DNA from: JASGKO01 sp049840595
Lineage (GTDB): Bacteria; Verrucomicrobiota; Verrucomicrobiia; Chthoniobacterales; Chthoniobacteraceae
Assembly: GCA_049840595.1 (NCBI GenBank)
Contig: JASGKO010000041.1
Location: forward strand, 186,001-250,000
DNA: 64,000 nt
Direction: 5' to 3'
Of the stretch, positions 62,534 to 64,000 are shown in pieces. Position 1 is the first letter of the stretch. Each line of letters opens with the position of its first letter. The notes beneath the pieces are model-generated. The model was not told where the DNA came from. It made no database searches and saw nothing but the letters and a program-made list of their open reading frames with translations. Position numbers and translations under genes: made by a program.

Positions 62534-64000
62534 ATGGAATTCATTGTCTTGATCATCATCGCGGTGCTGGCGGCACCGCTCGCGCTTTCAATCGCGGCCT
62601 ATGTCAAATCCGCCGGCAACGCCAACGGCCTCACCGAGGTAGCCACCAAGCTCTTCGTCCTCGAAAAGCGAATTGAACGGATGGAGCGCCAGCGGGAGGC
62701 CGCGCCGATCATCGCTCCCCCTCCGGCCATTCACCGCCCCGAACCGGTGGTGGAAAAAAAAGCGGCGACTCCACCGCCCGAGCCCATCAAGCCGGAGCCG
62801 GTCAGCCCCCCGGCCCCCGCCCTCCCGGTGGCTCCGCCCCCGCCGCCCGAGCCCATTCCAGAGCCAGCTCCGCAGGAAGAGCACGCGCTGCCCGAAGCGA
62901 AGTCCACGGTCGAAGCCAGCTTGCCCGGCGAGGTGACGCCCGATGAAATCGAGCAATTCATGGGCGTGAAATTATTCGCCTGGATCGGCGGGCTGGCGCT
63001 GTTCCTCGCCATTGCGTTCTTCATCAAATACTCGTTTGAGCATAACCTGATTCCGCCCTGGCTGCGCATTGCGAGCGGCTATGTCGCGGCGCTGGGGTTG
63101 GTGGCTGGCGGGCTGGCCCTGCGCCGTAAAAACTACGGGGTCACGGCGCAGACGCTGTGCGCCACCGGAGTGCTGTCGCTTTACGGGGTCACCTATGCCA
63201 GCCATGCGCTGTATCAATTCACCGGCGACGGGCTCACCTTCCTGCTCATGAGCCTCATTACGGTCGGCGCCTTCCTCCTTGCGGTGCAAATGGAAGCGGC
63301 AGTCATCGCGGTGCTGGGGATTGCGGGGGGATTTCTCACGCCCGTCCTGCTCTCCTCCCGGCAGGACAATCCGTTCGCGCTCTTCAGTTACATTGCCTTG
63401 CTCGATGCGGGACTGCTGGCGGTCGCCATTCGCCGGGAATGGCGTTTCCTCGCCGCGCTGGGAGCCGTGGGAACGCTCCTCATGGAATATGGATGGCTGG
63501 GCTCGTTCTTCTTCCCCAGCGGTTATGACCACGGCACGCGCGTCTTCATTCCGATGGAGATTCTGTTGCTCTTTCCGGGCCTGTTCCTCCTCGCAATCCG
63601 CTTTGCCGGAAAATCGGAACCGCTTCGCGAATGGGTGGGCGGGGCGGGGATTGCGCTGACGGCGGCGGCCTTCCTCTTCGCCGCTTTTCTCGCCTCGCAA
63701 ACGGGCCTGGCGATGCACCCCTGGACGCTCTTTGGCTTCCTCTTCGTCGCCGACGCGCTCGTCCTGGCCTTTTCCCTGGTGGAAAAGAAGCTGGCCGGCG
63801 CGCATCTGGCAGCGGGTGGCTTTGCCTTTCTCCTCCTGACCGGGTGGATGCAGGGCGAAACGCTGGCGACGCATCTCTCCAGTGCGCTGGCGCTGATTCT
63901 CATTTTCGCGGCGTTTCATACGCTGGCACCGATCGCCCTGAAGCGGCTGCGCGGGCTGGAAGTGCCCTGGTGGTGCAGCCAGGTGTTTCCCGTGCTCGGA
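62534..64000 (+). CDS. DUF2339 multi-pass membrane protein, 5' part only
   Basis: The first 489 residues of a large membrane protein that continues past the right edge. An N-terminal helix (MEFIVLIIIAVLAAPLALSIAAYV), a short coiled coil (VATKLFVLEKRIERMERQR) and a Pro/Glu-rich linker (about 55-130) lead to GVKLFAWIGGLALFLAIAFFIKYSFEHNLIPPWLRI, the signature start of the DUF2339 membrane core. At least ten more helices are in view. Function unknown; a full-length protein of around 900-1000 residues is expected. It is divergent from the LysR gene. Confidence 0.88.
   Translation, partial: MEFIVLIIIAVLAAPLALSIAAYVKSAGNANGLTEVATKLFVLEKRIERMERQREAAPIIAPPPAIHRPEPVVEKKAATPPPEPIKPEPVSPPAPALPVAPPPPPEPIPEPAPQEEHALPEAKSTVEASLPGEVTPDEIEQFMGVKLFAWIGGLALFLAIAFFIKYSFEHNLIPPWLRIASGYVAALGLVAGGLALRRKNYGVTAQTLCATGVLSLYGVTYASHALYQFTGDGLTFLLMSLITVGAFLLAVQMEAAVIAVLGIAGGFLTPVLLSSRQDNPFALFSYIALLDAGLLAVAIRREWRFLAALGAVGTLLMEYGWLGSFFFPSGYDHGTRVFIPMEILLLFPGLFLLAIRFAGKSEPLREWVGGAGIALTAAAFLFAAFLASQTGLAMHPWTLFGFLFVADALVLAFSLVEKKLAGAHLAAGGFAFLLLTGWMQGETLATHLSSALALILIFAAFHTLAPIALKRLRGLEVPWWCSQVFPVLG

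Noticed and set aside
1..64000. tRNA, rRNA or other structured RNA genes
   Set aside because: No cloverleaf with a TTCGANNC-type T-loop or rRNA-like stretch was recognised by eye. A covariance-model search (tRNAscan-SE, Infernal/Rfam) would be decisive.

Overview
The window reads as chromosome from a Gram-negative, high-GC bacterium, most likely a member of the Verrucomicrobiota. This rests on inference from several features: exported proteins ending in PEP-CTERM anchors, LPS-core and MsbA-type genes next to Tat and Lol components, an NHL-repeat protein with a long Thr-Ala-Thr-Pro linker, and many dispersed palindromic and CACGAAG-type intergenic repeats. No rRNA or tRNA gene was found, so the placement is not certain.

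Layout. 0-6 kb: a lactate-oxidation operon (lutABC, minus strand; lutC runs off the left edge) is divergent from a pyruvate dehydrogenase operon (E1-alpha, E1-beta, E2), so lactate to pyruvate to acetyl-CoA is encoded back to back. 6-10.3 kb: a minus-strand run with tightly overlapping starts: CbiX chelatase, a DR2241-type 4Fe-4S protein, an amidohydrolase, a D-Ala-D-Ala carboxypeptidase and a small hypothetical protein. 10.3-14.7 kb: a compositionally distinct, lower-GC block with one 1249-residue nuclease-STAND NTPase that looks like a single-gene anti-phage defence protein. 15-19.3 kb: L,D-transpeptidase, TatA, an exported endonuclease/phosphatase-fold protein and a cysteine-free thioredoxin-like protein. 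19.3-28 kb: NHL-repeat secreted protein, CysK, pterin dehydratase, YidB-like, YajQ and STAS proteins. 28-37.3 kb: envelope genes (GT4 and GT9 glycosyltransferases, MsbA-like exporter, metalloprotease, acylphosphatase, ABC-2 exporter). 37.3-43.7 kb: phosphoesterase, LolC/E-like permease, MFS transporter, lysS, esterase. 43.8-49 kb: secreted proteins, LarC, GT83 glycosyltransferase. 49-57 kb: repeat cluster, valS and three PEP-CTERM proteins. 57-64 kb: FUSC transporter, cell-wall amidase, murI, LysR regulator and a DUF2339 membrane protein that runs off the right edge.

Two features affect all of the annotation. First, about a dozen genes are broken by single-base frameshifts, including the normally essential lysS and valS. 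This points to residual sequencing indels rather than real gene decay, and I annotate such genes across their full inferred span. Second, intergenic regions are rich in short palindromes and in 30-bp inverted repeats that delimit 200-275-bp elements resembling REP or MITE sequences.

The best candidate for an undescribed system is the nuclease-STAND gene at 10.6-14.4 kb. Next are the split CbiX/4Fe-4S pair and the extremely His-rich LarC.
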